A stretch of DNA of 64,000 nucleotides from Paragordius varius (taxonomy: Eukaryota; Nematomorpha), in NCBI GenBank assembly GCA_964247055.1, contig OZ176053.1, positions 6,820,001 through 6,884,000 on the forward strand. The letters run 5' to 3'. The translations under genes and the position numbers were made by a program. The notes under the pieces were generated by a model. That model was not told where the DNA came from and searched no databases. It saw nothing but the letters and a program-made list of their open reading frames with translations. Positions 1 to 13,524 of this stretch are shown here, piece after piece. Each line of letters begins with the position of its first letter. Within the stretch, counting starts at the first letter, position 1.

Positions 1-321
1 ATTATTTAATTTTAATAATGACTAACATTATGTAGGTACTGTAAAATCTTTGTTATATATTGGACAGGAGCAGTAATCCAACTTAAATAAATTATAAAAA
101 TGATTATAAATAGATTATCGACTGCTATATGATACATTATTAAAGTATGATTAAATTAAGCAGGACACCTTCATATTCTAGGAAATCTATTTTAAATAAT
201 ATAATACAGGAATGATATGATATGTTAGTGCGATTGAAAATGTAAGGAAAATATAGAAATTATTTTTTAGGTAAACGAAAGTTTTCATATATCTAAATAG
301 AAAATAAAATAAGTAGCAAAC

Positions 322-1726
322 CTTTGTGAACCTTGGAGGTGGTCATCAATAGTTGGTAGAAGATCTCTAAAATATGGCTTAGTTGCTATGCAAAACAACT
401 GCATATGAATAATATTAATATAATAGGCCTCAGACAAAATTAAATTAATACAATATTATACCTTTGAATATTCTACTAAGAATTGCCTGTTTATTTTGTT
501 TAAGTCCTGTGTTTTGAAAGTGATCGTTTTTAGCAAAGCCTAAAAAAATAATATAAAAATGGTTAGGACATAAAGCGTTATTGAATATATCATTTAGCTT
601 GCCACTTTAATATATTTCAAAAATTATACACACATATATTGATAGCGTTAAAATGACTAAGGCAGACAATATTCTTTTCATGGTTATTCTTAGGGGCGTA
701 CCGAGGGGGGGCAAGTGGGTGCATTATGCCCCGGGCGCCGTTATTTAGGGGCGCCTAAATGATTTTTCAAAATTAAATTTTAATAATGCAAAAATAATAA
801 GAACTTTCAAATGAGATTTTTCAGCAATTTAGGTAATAATGCCTAAAATATATACTCTATTATTCACCTAATTACTACCATAAAACGAAAATATAATTTT
901 AATCAAAAATCTGGGAAATTATGTTTCAATAATATTTTTCATTTTTTATCGCAATTTAAAAATCCATATACACATTTTACATATACCATGATCCCCTAAT
1001 TTTGTATAAACTATTCATAATATGCCCCTGTTTTTTTAAAAAAAAATGTTTTATCCTATTTTGCACAAATAATGTTTTATGCCATACGCTACTCTGATAT
1101 AAAAATTTTATAAATGAGATCAGCAAACATTATGCAAACAACTTCAACTTTCATTTAAGTATTCCCTTCAAAATGTTCAAACTTATTTTTCAAAAAACGT
1201 TTCTTTATCACGCACATATTGTTAATTCTTTTATTGTCTTTATTCAATTATTTTAACTTCTTTCTCTGTTCAAAACCTTATTTCTTATGCTTATAATTTA
1301 TAATTGCTTTATTTTAATCATATTCAATTTCAAAACCCAATTTTATTTATTAATCCCCAAGATCATTCCATCTCTAACAAGGTAGGTTTTTATTATTAAT
1401 ATAACATTGTATTTTTTATAATTATTTTCATTTTTATCAGATATCAATGCCTAAACTCAGCGGTGCAAATAGGAAACGATAAATCCAGGAAGAGAATAAA
1501 ACAAATAAAATGGGAATAATTATGAAATCTTATTTAACGAAAATATCTGACCATAACATTGAAAAAGTGTATGCGACACAAACATGACGGTACCCTTTAA
1601 TAATAATAACTTAACTACACCTGTAACCCTAGTTATTGATCCAATAAATAGAGATGATAAAACTACTAATATACAATAAATAACTCCAAACGCTATACCT
1701 ATATAAATTAATGATGTCGCCTTTTT

Positions 1727-1764
<38 letters not shown>

Positions 1765-4700
1765 ATAGATTTAAAATTTATATGACTCTGCTGTCCTATC
1801 TATGGTGTTTAGGTTGCAATGTTTTTTGTTACTAAATTGTTTTATTGGCTTTTAAAAAGAGGATGGGGGCGCCATAAGATTTTATGTCCCGGGCGCCGCA
1901 AATGCTCGGTACGCCACTGGTTATTGTTTAAACTTCTCACACTTAAAGAGTATAACCGATTGAATGGGGTTTAGAAAACATATCCCTCGATTAGCCAAAA
2001 AAATTTCAGGGGTATTTAATAAGCAGAGGCGTAGCTAGGGTGAAGAAAGGGGGCTGATGCACCAGACGCCATGGTTAAATGCGGCAAAATTTTAATTTTA
2101 TTTCAAAAAATTAAAAATTTAAAAGTTATTGTTGTAAATAACGCATAAAAAATCACCCATTTATGAGTGGTTATGACCACGGTTATAATTACTTTTTGAA
2201 AATGCAAGGGGTTGCATGGATGGAAAGGGGGGCGCCGGATTCTTGCACCAGGCGCCATAAATGCAAGCTACGCCCTCTGATGCTCTCAAAAAATGGTTAA
2301 GTTTTATAACAATAATGCGGACCATAAAGATTTCTATGCCCATGAATATAAAAATGCACCAAAACTCCAAATTAAATATTAGTCCTCATGGTGTAGCACA
2401 AATAAATTATTCAAGATATTGAAAAATATATAATTTACATGGTATTATTGATTTTAAATTTCATCGTAAAATGTACCCTAAATCTTAATTTGTATTAAAA
2501 GTATGATGTGTATAAATTTTAATCCGTATTTTATGGTTTTACATATATACAAAAAATAGAAACGGAACCAGATTCGGTTCAAGTTTAGCTTTGATTTTTT
2601 ATACCTGGTCAGATTTTTGTTTCCATTTATTTTAGATCAATGGATTTAATTTTACACAAAAATTACGAGATATTCCCATATTTAATACAGAGGGAAGCCT
2701 TAAATCTATTAATTATCTACTACTATCAGTATATTTAAAGTAATATACTTAAATAAACTACATAAAAATAAGGTTACATTGTATTTGAAAAAAATGGCTT
2801 CGAACCGGAACTAAGTTCCACATTTTACAGGAGCCACCCTGTGTCCATTCACCTTTTTTTGCCCGTTTGAAATATCAGAACCGTTTTTGCAGTTAGTGTT
2901 AAATATAACTGGTAAAACACATAAATAAAAGTGTACCACTGATGTCCTTACTAGTTTGTGATACATCACTCATATCAATCTATGTTTATCTATAAAAGTT
3001 GTCTATTTCATATAAATTTCCATCTTCGTTAAAAAAATTGTAACAAATTTATATTATTATCATTATTATTTTTACTTGATAGGCGTTACGGAATCCATAA
3101 TAATCGGCCAATGATTCATCCAAAATGGCAATAGGTTTCTATCCAATTAAAAAAATATGTTTTAAATATTTTAATTACGAAAAAAGATATACACTTCATG
3201 ACCTTTTCATTTTTTTTATCCTCTATGACATTTCGGAATAGTGTTCCAACACAGAGCTTAAAGTAGTTGACAAAGTAATGGTTCGGTTAGAATTTAATAA
3301 TTAAACCTCTTTTAAATAAGTAATATAGAAATTTATTTAGTTTCTTTGATTTAGCTCAAATTTAATTGACATGATTGAATCGAACATATTAAAATAGATA
3401 ATTATCAAAAATCAAAGTTAATTATATACAATTTTCTTCCATAATAATTTAACGAATTTAAAGAAAAACCGAGAAGAAGTTTGAGATGGGGATTTTTTTT
3501 AATTTATTTTGTGAAAAAAACTAAAGATCGTATATTCTAATTTGGCCCAATGCTATAAAAATTTTAAGATATTTAAAATTTACTGGCCCTAGGTATAATT
3601 CCAAAAGGTCATAAAGTGTTAGTCGTTAAACAAATACATACATACCCCTTTAATATTTTGAGTGTAGGGTTTTATAAAACTTTTGAAGCAGTTGACGTGT
3701 CGGTTTACACCTTTATTTGTTGATTCTAAAATAACTAATAGATAAATATATATATTACATAACTTAACCAAATTTAATTTACTAAGTTATATTTAAAATA
3801 TTCATCAAAGGCTTTACTATTATTTACTGCATGTATCATTTCGTGTGAAATCAAAAATCCCAGTTTAGCAAATTTGGACACTTCCGATTCATTTGGATCG
3901 AAAAAATATCCTTGTAGCATCCCCAATCCCAAACCTAAACGAAAAAATATAAAATCATTCATTTCTAATAAAATATAATATGTTTTAATTTTGATCGCAA
4001 ATCAGCAAAAATTATTTAAATAAATGAATAAATTATCTGAAAATATATAAGGTTTTTAATAATTATATCCAATCAATTTTCTTTTGACCAATTAACTTTT
4101 TTAATTAGTCAAAGTCACATGATTCAAATCTATATCATTCGATTTTTGAGACCTGGTAGTATTTTTATTCGCAATCATAGAGGAAAAACTTAAAACGCTT
4201 TATTACCTTATGGGAATTTTTACCCAAACCATTTAAAATTTAAATCTAAATAATTTATATATATTATATACTTTGTGCAAAAAAGAGGGTCTGATTAAAT
4301 GAAAAATTTTTTTTTCATGAGATAGTTTATAACGAGCTAATTCAATTGACAACCTACTTTTTGAAATATTTAGAGAAAATCAAAATTGGGCAAAAAGTGA
4401 AAATTATGGATAATTAAGAATAATTCAAAAAATGATAAAAAATGAGATATTATGATTAATTAATATCTTTAAATAAATAACTTAAAATCATATAAATAGG
4501 GTATTTATAAAATCTCAGATCAAAAGATGGAGTTTTTCTTTTAACAGACTTAATCAAAACTTTTTTATGACACTATCATAAAATAATTTTGTTTAAATTA
4601 TTTAACTCACTATTCAAATCCTAACATTCATATTTTATTAAGTAAAAAAACTTCTACATCAAAATAAAACTAAGAAATATTGTTTTATATTTTTTCATTT

Positions 4701-7700
4701 TTACGTCATCTGGTTTATGAGTGTATGAATAATTTAAACTGTTTTATTTTGGATTATATGAGTAGGAGTTATAAAATATATAATTTATGCATAATAGCAT
4801 TTAAAAGTAGTGGAATATCAAACTATCCGTATAAATTTTTAACAGGTTTGTTTTAACACAAAGTAATATTCGGGATATGTACGGATATTTGGTTCAATTC
4901 TAATACTTTTAAATCCTATTTTGCATAAATTATATACTTTATAACTCCCACTCATGTAAGATTCCAAAATAAAACAGAAATTTTTCAGACACTCAAAAAC
5001 CAGATGGCAAAGAAATGAAAAAATAAAAAACAATATTTCTTAGTTTTATTTTGATATAAAAGTTTTACTGAATAAAATATGAATGTTAGATTTGAATAGT
5101 TAGTTTAACTATTAAATAATTAAAAAAATTATTTTATGATAGTTTCATAAAATTGACTCTTAAGTCTGATAAAAGAAAAACGCCATCTTTTGATCTGAGA
5201 TTTTATAGAAATCCTATTATATGATTTTAAGCTATTTATTTAAAGAAAATATCCCCTAATATGATAATTAATCATTATATCTCAACTTTTATCATTATTT
5301 TTTTAATTATCCATAATTTTCACATTTTGCCCAATTTTAATTTTCTCTGAATATTTCAAAAACTAGGTTGTTAATAAATAAAAAAAATTGCGGGAAATGA
5401 ATTAGCTCGTTATAAGCTATCTCATGAAAAAAAATTGTTTCATTAAAATTTTTTTGTACACAGTGTATATATAATGGAAAAAACTAATTCTTTCCCAAAA
5501 ATAACAAGATTTTAAAATAAATATATTTTACATATGGAAAGACTTATGTGTACCGCTGCCCCTCCGCTTTCTCATACCGAACAGTATTTCCACCACAGAC
5601 TATACTTTTATTAACAATGATTGAATTAGATGCTAAAGTACATTTATTTTACAAAGATAACTTAAAGGGTATTAAAAAGGAAATTTGATATTGGGTAGCC
5701 TACTATGTTAAATTCCCAATACTACTATTGTGCATAAAAGACCGATTTTCTTTTCAGAGATATATCAATCCCACAATAAACCGATTATTTTATTTTATAA
5801 TAGGCATTTGTTAAAATCAAAATTTATCTGTTCTCCATATCATTATGACATGAGCTTAAATCAGTAATTAATATAAATTTTTAACAAGAAAGATTGTTAA
5901 ATGAATATTTATTGTAGACACTGTTATTATTCAAAAAATTAGACTCTATACACTGTGCACAGAAAAATATTTTGATGAAACATATTTTCTGATGTTTATC
6001 CAAACTCTTATAAAGCTTTTGGTTTGGGCCTTAACAGTCATGTTTAAAAATATTTACAGTGTGTGGTAATTGCTCCTTAAAAAATTGAAAAATTTGCGCC
6101 CATCAGGTTAAATAATTCATTTTGGTGAAAGCTAAAAATGTATCATTCTTAATACAATATACTATATTTAATAGCAATATTTTTGTAAAATTTTATTCAG
6201 ATATGCCAAAGACTCAAATATTTGGCCTACCCATTCTCTTAAAAAACGTATAAATGTCGATTCGCGACAATTAATACCTTAGATTATGACATCAAATAAA
6301 TATAATGAAATGTGCACACTTAGAAATTTATAAGCTAAATTTGATTAATCTTATTCTATGGTATAGAGCATTTATTGATCCCTTGGTCTTAAAATTTAAA
6401 TAAATATTTGTAAAATATATTTAATATTTACTATAAATTTGAGGACAATGATATCTTTTAAACCAAAATCTGAGATGGTCATAAAGGTGGGCATTATCGA
6501 ATTATATAAAATGTTTTTATAATATCTTAAAGGGCTACCGTTTTCAGAATGCTCCGAAATTCCATAAAATACGGTTTATCTTTACTAAGAATATAATTTT
6601 CAACAAAGTATGTATTTTTTCAAATTATGCTGTCATAATCTAGCATATAAAAAAATCTTATCTCAAATCTCGACATTTTTGTTCATTTAAAAAAAATTGA
6701 AGGTTTCGGATCCCACATCTGAAAATTTTTGATACTAAATATATTAAGTGGAATCAAGCCTATTAGCTTCACAAAAAAATAACAATATATAGGCAATTTT
6801 TGCCATATTCTGATATGTAGGGATTTCTCATCCGTATGGATGACCTGATACATTTATCTAACAGTTATATTTTATTAAAATATTTTTAATACCCACCGAT
6901 TTTGTGTACTAAGTAGATTCTTTTAATATAAAATATGTATGAAATTTCTAAAATCTATTTAAGCAAATACCGATTTTGTTTGTATTGTTTTCGTAAAATG
7001 CACCATATAAGTCGTTTGTATCAACTGTTGGTATTCTAAGGATTAAGAGAGTGAGAAATATTTAAAAAATCATTTACAAATATTAAAAGTAAAATAGCAC
7101 AATAAATATTTAAATTTTACAGAAAAAGTAAACACACAAAAACAAATTTTTTTCAGAAAATCGCTGTAGTCTTTGAAACCCGAGTTTTTTTAGGTTTAAC
7201 CCGTTTTGTGAAATGCAATGTAGAAATAGAGAAGCAAATTAATATTACAATTAATAATATTTTTATAATTAAAATTAAATAATTTATGTAAAAATATTAG
7301 GGTTAAAAAAAGTATTGTTATCTTATGAAAAAATTTCCCTATGTTATTCCGTTCTGTCTGTATTTTTTACGCTTTAGATCCTTAATTGAAAATGTTTAAT
7401 ATATTGCAAGTTGAAAACAAGACTTTTGAAGGTAAATGGATCTTACTACGAATCAGCCAAAACTGTAATCAAAATAAAAATATATTATCAACTCTATCAA
7501 TTTAACGAAAAATGCATTTTTCAAGCCAAATAAAGAAATATCACAAAAGGGTCCTGCCTGTTTTTAGAAAGAAGTCTATACCCATTAATATTTTTTTATA
7601 AGGAACGTTCAAAACAACTACCGGCCTTTCATCAAATCAAACTTCCAAAAATCATAAATTAGTTCCAATACTGTACATAAAATTTGTTTACATTATTATA

Positions 7701-8126
7701 TTTAAGCTTGTACTCGTATAGGCACTACTTCTGAATTTTGATCCCATAATGATAATTAGGTATAAAATGATAAAAAAAAATGTTTCACCTATCAATATGT
7801 TATTATAATAAATACCTTACATTTTAGTATAATTATAAAAACTTACGATTTTCTCAATATTTGGATGTTGTAATCGTAGTCATTTATTCGAAGGTTAATC
7901 TAGTATAATTATAATTGGAATGCTATTAATAAATGTTTACTATCAATATATACTCTTTCATATGATCTTAAATACGATTAGAACATATAAAATTGAAATT
8001 ATTACGAAATACTTTATCCTTTTAGTAATTTAACAAATATTTTGAAAATGATTCTGGCTAAGCGAGCGTTTTGGGCATAAATCTCATATTTAATAAAAAA
8101 TAATTGGCTGTAATTAATTAAATTCA

Positions 8127-8163
<37 letters not shown>

Positions 8164-11100
8164 CCATATATTGAGTTAGTTATTAATAACTTAATATAAT
8201 ATACTATTAATAACATTTTTTTTGCCGTTTACTAGCAAATCACTTGTCAAAGAGGACTTATAGAATGATAAAAAATGGTTATGCCGATGTTCATTTTTTG
8301 ATAATTTAGGAAGCATGAATACTTCAAACAAACAGTATATATTTTTAACTCTCATCAAATGTTACAATAAAAAATGTCAAAATGTATATGATATATTTGA
8401 AAAATATTTAACCTTTTCGTATTTCATCCTTTTGGCCTTTTGATTATGTACCGAGAATTTTGGAAACGTTTCAAGTTTTATAGAATTGAGCTGTGTAAAA
8501 TTTAAGGTTAGAAATGTTTATTATTCATTATCCAGTAAAAAAGCAATAAAAAGATTCTATTTTTCCGTCGGAAAAAAATACATTTTGATGGCACATTATT
8601 AAAAATATTAATATAATGCCATAACCTATGACTACTGTTTGATATATATATATATATAATATATTGTGAAAACCAATCTTAATAGAATGTTTCAAATTTA
8701 ATTGAAATAAAAATATTATCTATAAATATATTTTGTTTGAAAAACCCAAATTTATGAATACGCTGTTTTCAAAATCCAAAAAATGAGTAATTCATTTAGA
8801 AAAATTTAGAAACGTAAAATGTAAATCGGGGTACTCTGTTAGTATAACTAATAATAGAGTAAACGCTAAAGTTTTTTTACTGACCTATACCTCCGGATAG
8901 ATAAACAAAGGAGCGGTGGAAATATTAAAAGCTTTAAAATTGGTTTTGTTTTACTATTGAATCAATCAAAGTAAATTATTCAAACGATTTTATATCTTAC
9001 CTGTTGGTAGAGCGAAAAAATATTAATTGATTTCCATAAGTATAGTATATCATTTATAAAATTATAAGGTTCTAATATAAAGCTCATTAAATAATATTTA
9101 TAACATTTTAAATAATTCTCTTTTCAAAATCCATCAAAACTTCAAAGACATTTATTTTTAACATTATCACTGAAGTTATTCAGTTTATATCATTCTTATT
9201 AATATTATCATCATAAATATGACAATTAGGGGTACTTAATGTTTAAAAAGCTATTTAAAATATTTGGTATTTTTCATTTTTTGCATTCATTTCTCTCATA
9301 TGACGCTATACAGTTCTCCCAAGTGTACAAACGGATCATTTTACAAATTATGAGTGATGTTTTTTGGGATCACTACGACATTGATAAGCTTTGCCAAAAT
9401 CGGAATCGTTTTATTTTAATTAAAATGAAGGCTAATAAAGGTATCTACCGAATTGCTATGTTTAATTCGTTAATGTGACCAAATTCAAATTTTTAAAATG
9501 AGCTACAGTAATTTATCACAGGCTACCTTTCTTCAAATTACTGTAAATAAAAATCATATCCATATATAAGTTTAAAATGGTATCAAAACTATAAATGATC
9601 ATTAAAATATATGAAAAGTTTTTGAAATCCTTGAAACCACGTTCCTTTCAAAAACATTTCATAAGCGATATCCAATTGTTTGGTTTTAAAACGGTTTCAA
9701 GAAGATTCACATTTCAGTTCCAGTTTAAAGCTATGAATGACTGTTTAAATGATGACTTGTGAGAAAAATACCATTATAAGATATTTAATGTTTTTAGAAT
9801 TTGTTATTTTTTGTGTGGACTTTATAAGAATATGTTTGCTTAAAATTTGTATTAAAGTTAGGGTTGTATTAACAACCATGAGAGCTTAGATTAAAATAAA
9901 TCAATTAATATCGCAATCGAAAAATATGTGTAAACCTTGTTTAATATTTTTCCTTGAATGGACGGAGGCAAATGGATACTTTCATTTATCGTGTGCATGA
10001 CCTCCCTTCTTAAAGCGTTAAATAATTGATTGACCTAAGTCCAATTAAAAGATATTAGTTAAGTACTGTGTGATAATTAACAAAGGTAAACTATAATATA
10101 TGTAATTAACAGATACGATAGTTTAAATCAGGGTTGCTCCCTAAAAAATTTTAAAGGGCCAAAAAAATATTTTTATTGTCTCAAAGGCCATGATACCGAT
10201 AAAATTTTCATAGCTGTTTATGCACATATTTTCCAAATAGGTACATCAAAAATTAAAAAAGGGCCCCGCACGCGTCCCGTAGGCCGCAGTTTAAAAATCG
10301 CTGGTCAAAACAATAGTAAAAAATGTGTGTATTACTTGAACTATTTGATTCTTTGAATTAAGGACTTGATAGGCTATATTTATAAAGATATCTGGAAAAT
10401 GGTTTTCTGTTACATAATTACAATAATGTGGATGTTCGCTAATTTCAGTACATGCGTTAATGTATGGGCAAATCAAATCTTGATAGTATTGAGAGTTTTT
10501 TGTTTGGACATACCGTGTATTAAGTATCAAATGATTGTAAATAAGGTAGAGGTACATAGTTCTAATAACAATTAATCAATATGCAAATATGCCGGTCTAA
10601 CTGCTTATGATTATGGAGTTAATACAAACCATAATGAGAAATATATTTTGTGACTAAAGAAATTTTATATAACCATATGCAAATTAAGATAGAGCGATCT
10701 TATATTATTAATGTAAGAGTTTCGAATACAGAAAATTTATGAATAATTATTAATTCAAAATCTGACTTATTATTTTAAATTTTTTACCACTACTTTTTTT
10801 ATATCCGCGATAATTATTACATTGTGAAATATAACAAGTTATTTTGATAAGCCTAGAGCACGGTCATGAAGGTGCATTTATAACCGCTGAGAAAAACCCT
10901 ATATTTTATTATATTAGTAGATGGTTTTAGATTCCGTCGAAACTGACTTTGTATATTATGTAATATGCTCATATACTTAAATATAGTTAAATTAAAAAAT
11001 TTTAAGAATGCATATGTGTTGATATGCTTTAGACTTTTTTAAATTCAACAAACACTATATTTAAAATATATGTTACAATCGAAAATAGCATAAGACTAAA

Positions 11101-12935
11101 CCTTATTCCAGACCAGCTACTTAAATATTTATTCTGAAGCAAATGATGGATCTTGGTTAGATATCTGATGGGAACTTCAATAGATGAAATATTGAAACGG
11201 TTTATATCATCCAAGTATGACTGAAACTAAAAAATTATAAAATAAGAAAATTAGAGGAAACAATATATTACAAATTTCATGGTTAATATTAATTATCCCG
11301 TTTTTCTTATAATATTATCAAACCAGAGGAAAATCTCGGATAAAACTGAGGGCTTTTTTGTAATTTTTCGATTCATCATATACGGTGGCCTTTCTAATCT
11401 AAATGATTACAACAATTATGAGAATGATATCTAAAATTGAACAAAATGATGACCAAGTCAATATTAAACGCGATTGGGCAATTATTTTTTATAACACTTA
11501 ATGTGCTTTTTTATTTTAAATTTTTTTCATCTATTCGATGAGTAATGTGCATTTTATAATAACTTTTTGACCATATATTATGTATGGTTATTATGGGGAT
11601 ATAACAAATTACCTAAATTTAAATAATTAAATTCAGGGAGGTACGACCCGCTTTTTTGGGTATGGAAAAGTGATCTAAAAATGTTTAAAAAAATAAAAAT
11701 TTGTTTTCAATCAATTTACGATTATTTAGAAAATATGCCAGCATCTAAAATTTGCAAAAAAATTAAACCCAAAAATTATCAAAGCAGCCGCGAAGATATT
11801 TGTGCTAAACACCCCCTGAGCTTAGTTTAAGGTGACCTTGGAAAGTTGAAAGAAAAATATATTGAACTTATTAGCGATAGGGGGAGAAATTCTTAGGGAT
11901 GTTTTAACAAATTAAACTTATCCATCTCATTTATTGCGTAATACTATTATCCCTTTACACTTTTGAAAATGGATACCATAGAATGTTCCCGTTCCAAATC
12001 TATTATTGATTTTGCGTCGATTGAGGTGAAGCCCAATGGTGATAGAAGACTGGTGAGATATGCTTTGTAATTCTTCATAATGGTAGAATCGGCAAAAAAT
12101 TTGGGCTCAGACATATGAAGTTTTGGGTATTTTAAAGATAATGTCCCAATCAATGTTTCAAATTGGCCTATAAGTTTTTCAACAATAACCTCCTTAACAT
12201 TTGTATTTATAATCAGATTATTATTATTATTATTGTGTCTTTTTTGTTGACCATTAAGCCACATATCAAGATTAAGAGCCAGATTGAAGGAATTTGTATT
12301 ATTTTTGGAGGAACGGGTGAAAACAGGTTTAGTTTCCGGGTATAACTCAAATGATTTAAAAATATCTGCATAATTTATAGGTCGTCTAGTTTGCCATTTT
12401 CGAGTTTGACATGATCGATAAAAAGTATGCATCAATTTTTCAAAGGGGTTCCGGTCATTTTCATGTTTGTTAACCAAATAATCTATCATTTGTGGTAATA
12501 TCATATAAAACTTAATGAATGATATGATATGCATTTAAATATAACTAAGATAAGAGATTTTTATCCCAAATTCGTATAAAAATATTACCAAAAACATCCT
12601 TGTTAATACTCTTAGCTATTTTAGTAAATTGATCTCCGCTTTTTTCACCAGGAGAAAAGTTGTAATCGAAATCTTTGCAACTATAATCATGAAAATTTAC
12701 ACATGGGTTGGCGATTGTTCCCAATTGTGATGGTAATGACAAAAGACCTGAAAAATATAAAAAAATTGCAAATTAGATTGGTGTGATAAATGTAAGATAG
12801 ATAGATATATTATTTATTATATAATATAAAAACCTTTAAAAAATTACCTGGTATTTTTTCAACAAATGCCAAATAGTATATAATGGAGAAAATGTAATTA
12901 TAACGAATAAATCTATTCAAGATTGAATCGGTCAT
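322..12935 (-). CDS. Neprilysin-like M13 zinc metallopeptidase, left-arm copy (exons 1-14; last exon outside window)
   Basis: Exons, in gene order: 12935-12848, 12747-12589, 12482-11977, 11398-11324, 11220-11102, 10561-10336, 10034-9936, 7905-7853, 7035-6971, 3934-3818, 3734-3646, 3138-3076, 539-462, 398-322. All are bounded by AG/GT, and lengths and phases equal those of the right-arm gene. The start ATG opens a short hydrophobic N-terminus (YIFSIIYYLAFV), read as a signal peptide or anchor. Exon 2 has the M13 N-terminal Cys motif (NPCVNFHDYSCKDF). Exon 9 has GAFY where neprilysin has NAFY. Exon 10 carries LGLGMLQG and the zinc site HEMIH. Exon 12 carries DESLAD (third zinc ligand Glu plus Asp). 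Exon 14 carries DDHLQGSQR, with the substrate-binding His and Arg. Family members cleave small peptides before hydrophobic residues. Exon 15 should lie just left of base 1. Exons 1-8 are essentially identical to the right-arm gene and exons 9-14 differ. Reading frame and splice sites look intact. Function as a peptidase is inferred from motifs. Confidence 0.87.
691..1919 (+). mobile_element. hAT-superfamily transposon, non-autonomous, with 8 bp target duplication
   Basis: Terminal inverted repeats read taggggcgtaccgag at the left and, inverted, cagtggcgtaccgagc at the right, with GC-rich ends in AT-rich DNA. The flanking 8 bp duplications are gttattct (683-690) and gttattgt (1920-1927). The right arm keeps the empty site near 29430-29470, so insertion followed the duplication. 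Near 1447 a fragment beginning MPKLSGANRKR resembles the N-terminus of ZMYM1-type hAT transposases, with a stop soon after and further frame to KISDHNIEKVYATQT. An intron-like gt...ag precedes it. A TA microsatellite sits at about 1725-1761. No complete transposase. A second copy of the family starts at 63472. Confidence 0.85.
2024..2279. mobile_element. hAT-like MITE, left-arm copy
   Basis: The ends are cagaggcgtagct and, inverted, agctacgccctctg, enclosing about 256 bp with GC-rich subterminal blocks (gcgccat). No coding capacity. The paired position in the right arm (29094-29335) carries the same element, so it was present before the inverted duplication. An 8 bp target duplication is not visible. 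Confidence 0.75.
4271..5465. mobile_element. Palindromic (foldback) TA-flanked DNA element, left arm only
   Basis: About 1195 bp, nearly all inverted repeat: the first half (ctttgtgcaaaaaagagggt onward) is the complement of the second half, ending in gtacacagtg. The element is flanked by TA. It has no transposase. The right arm shows an uninterrupted gtatatatataaatac at about 26430, an empty site, so insertion followed the duplication. The CACTGTG end plus TA flanks suggest a Tc1/mariner-type MITE; the assignment is tentative. It lies in intron 9 of the left gene. Relatives are at 15862-17813. Confidence 0.75.
8131..8160. repeat. TA microsatellite, left arm intron 7
   Basis: About 15 TA units in intron 7. 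The mirrored tract is at 23712-23741 in the right arm. Confidence 0.9.
10129..10303. mobile_element. Short hAT-like MITE, left arm intron 6
   Basis: The ends are cagggttgctccc and, inverted, cagcgatttttaaactgcgg, of the common hAT type that resembles CAGNGGT-TCTCAAAC termini. It is 175 bp with a GC-rich core (gggccccgcacgcgt). Flanks gtttaaat and gtcaaaac agree at only 5 of 8 bases. It sits 33 bp downstream of the exon 6 donor. The identical copy at 21569-21743 shows it pre-dates the last homogenisation. Confidence 0.7.
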
Positions 12936-13506
12936 TTATTTTAATATTTAATGATAAAAAGAAATTTTAAATTACTTTTTAAATTTGAATCAATGTTTTT
13001 ATAGTAAAATACCTGAGGTATTCTAAGAAAAGGTCTTATGATTTTTTAAAAAATAATTATGTGTAGTTAAATTTTCGTTCATTCGAAATCAGTTAAACCT
13101 TTTACGATTAGCTAGGGCATTTTAATGTAAAAAATTATAGTTTATTTAACTAAAACAATTTTGCCTTTAGGCAAAATGGATTTCCAAAAAAAATCATACT
13201 TTTTCTTAAATGATATAATTTTTATTATGTAGAAAGATGCCATAAGGGTAAGGAAAACGAGTTATTTATGATTTAAAAAATGGTGTCATAAATATAAAAC
13301 TCTGATGAAATTAAATTTTTGGTTTTTTAGATTGAATTCGAATACATTCCCACATGATAAATATTCATAAAAACAACCTATATCTTATGTTTATTTTATT
13401 CAAGAATCAAAAAATTTTGGTTTTTAATAGCACGCTCCCCTTTCAATCATAGAAAATTTAAACATAAAAAGTGTGTTTGACAAAAAGCCAAATATATTTT
13501 TATGAG

Positions 13507-13524
13507 AACTGTATATGTACAGTT
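13507..13524. promoter_or_regulatory. 18 bp dyad upstream of left M13 gene
   Basis: aactgtatatgtacagtt is a 7+7 inverted repeat about 570 bp upstream of the left gene start. The mirror copy at 18348-18365 is upstream of the right gene. A role as a protein-binding site is only a possibility. Confidence 0.3.

Noticed and set aside
5560-5620. Candidate M13 exon 9 on - ending gtatga, with partner near 26290
   Set aside because: Wrong phase and an in-frame stop. The true exon 9 was found at 6971-7035 and 24815-24879 with correct phase and the AFY motif.
9239-9478. 79-codon open frame on +, repeated in mirror at 22394-22633
   Set aside because: Lies in intron 7 of the M13 genes on the antisense strand. 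Its exact repetition only reflects the homogenised block. No recognisable motif.
12163-12345. 60-codon frame on + (and mirror at 19527-19709)
   Set aside because: Antisense shadow of exon 3 of the M13 genes.
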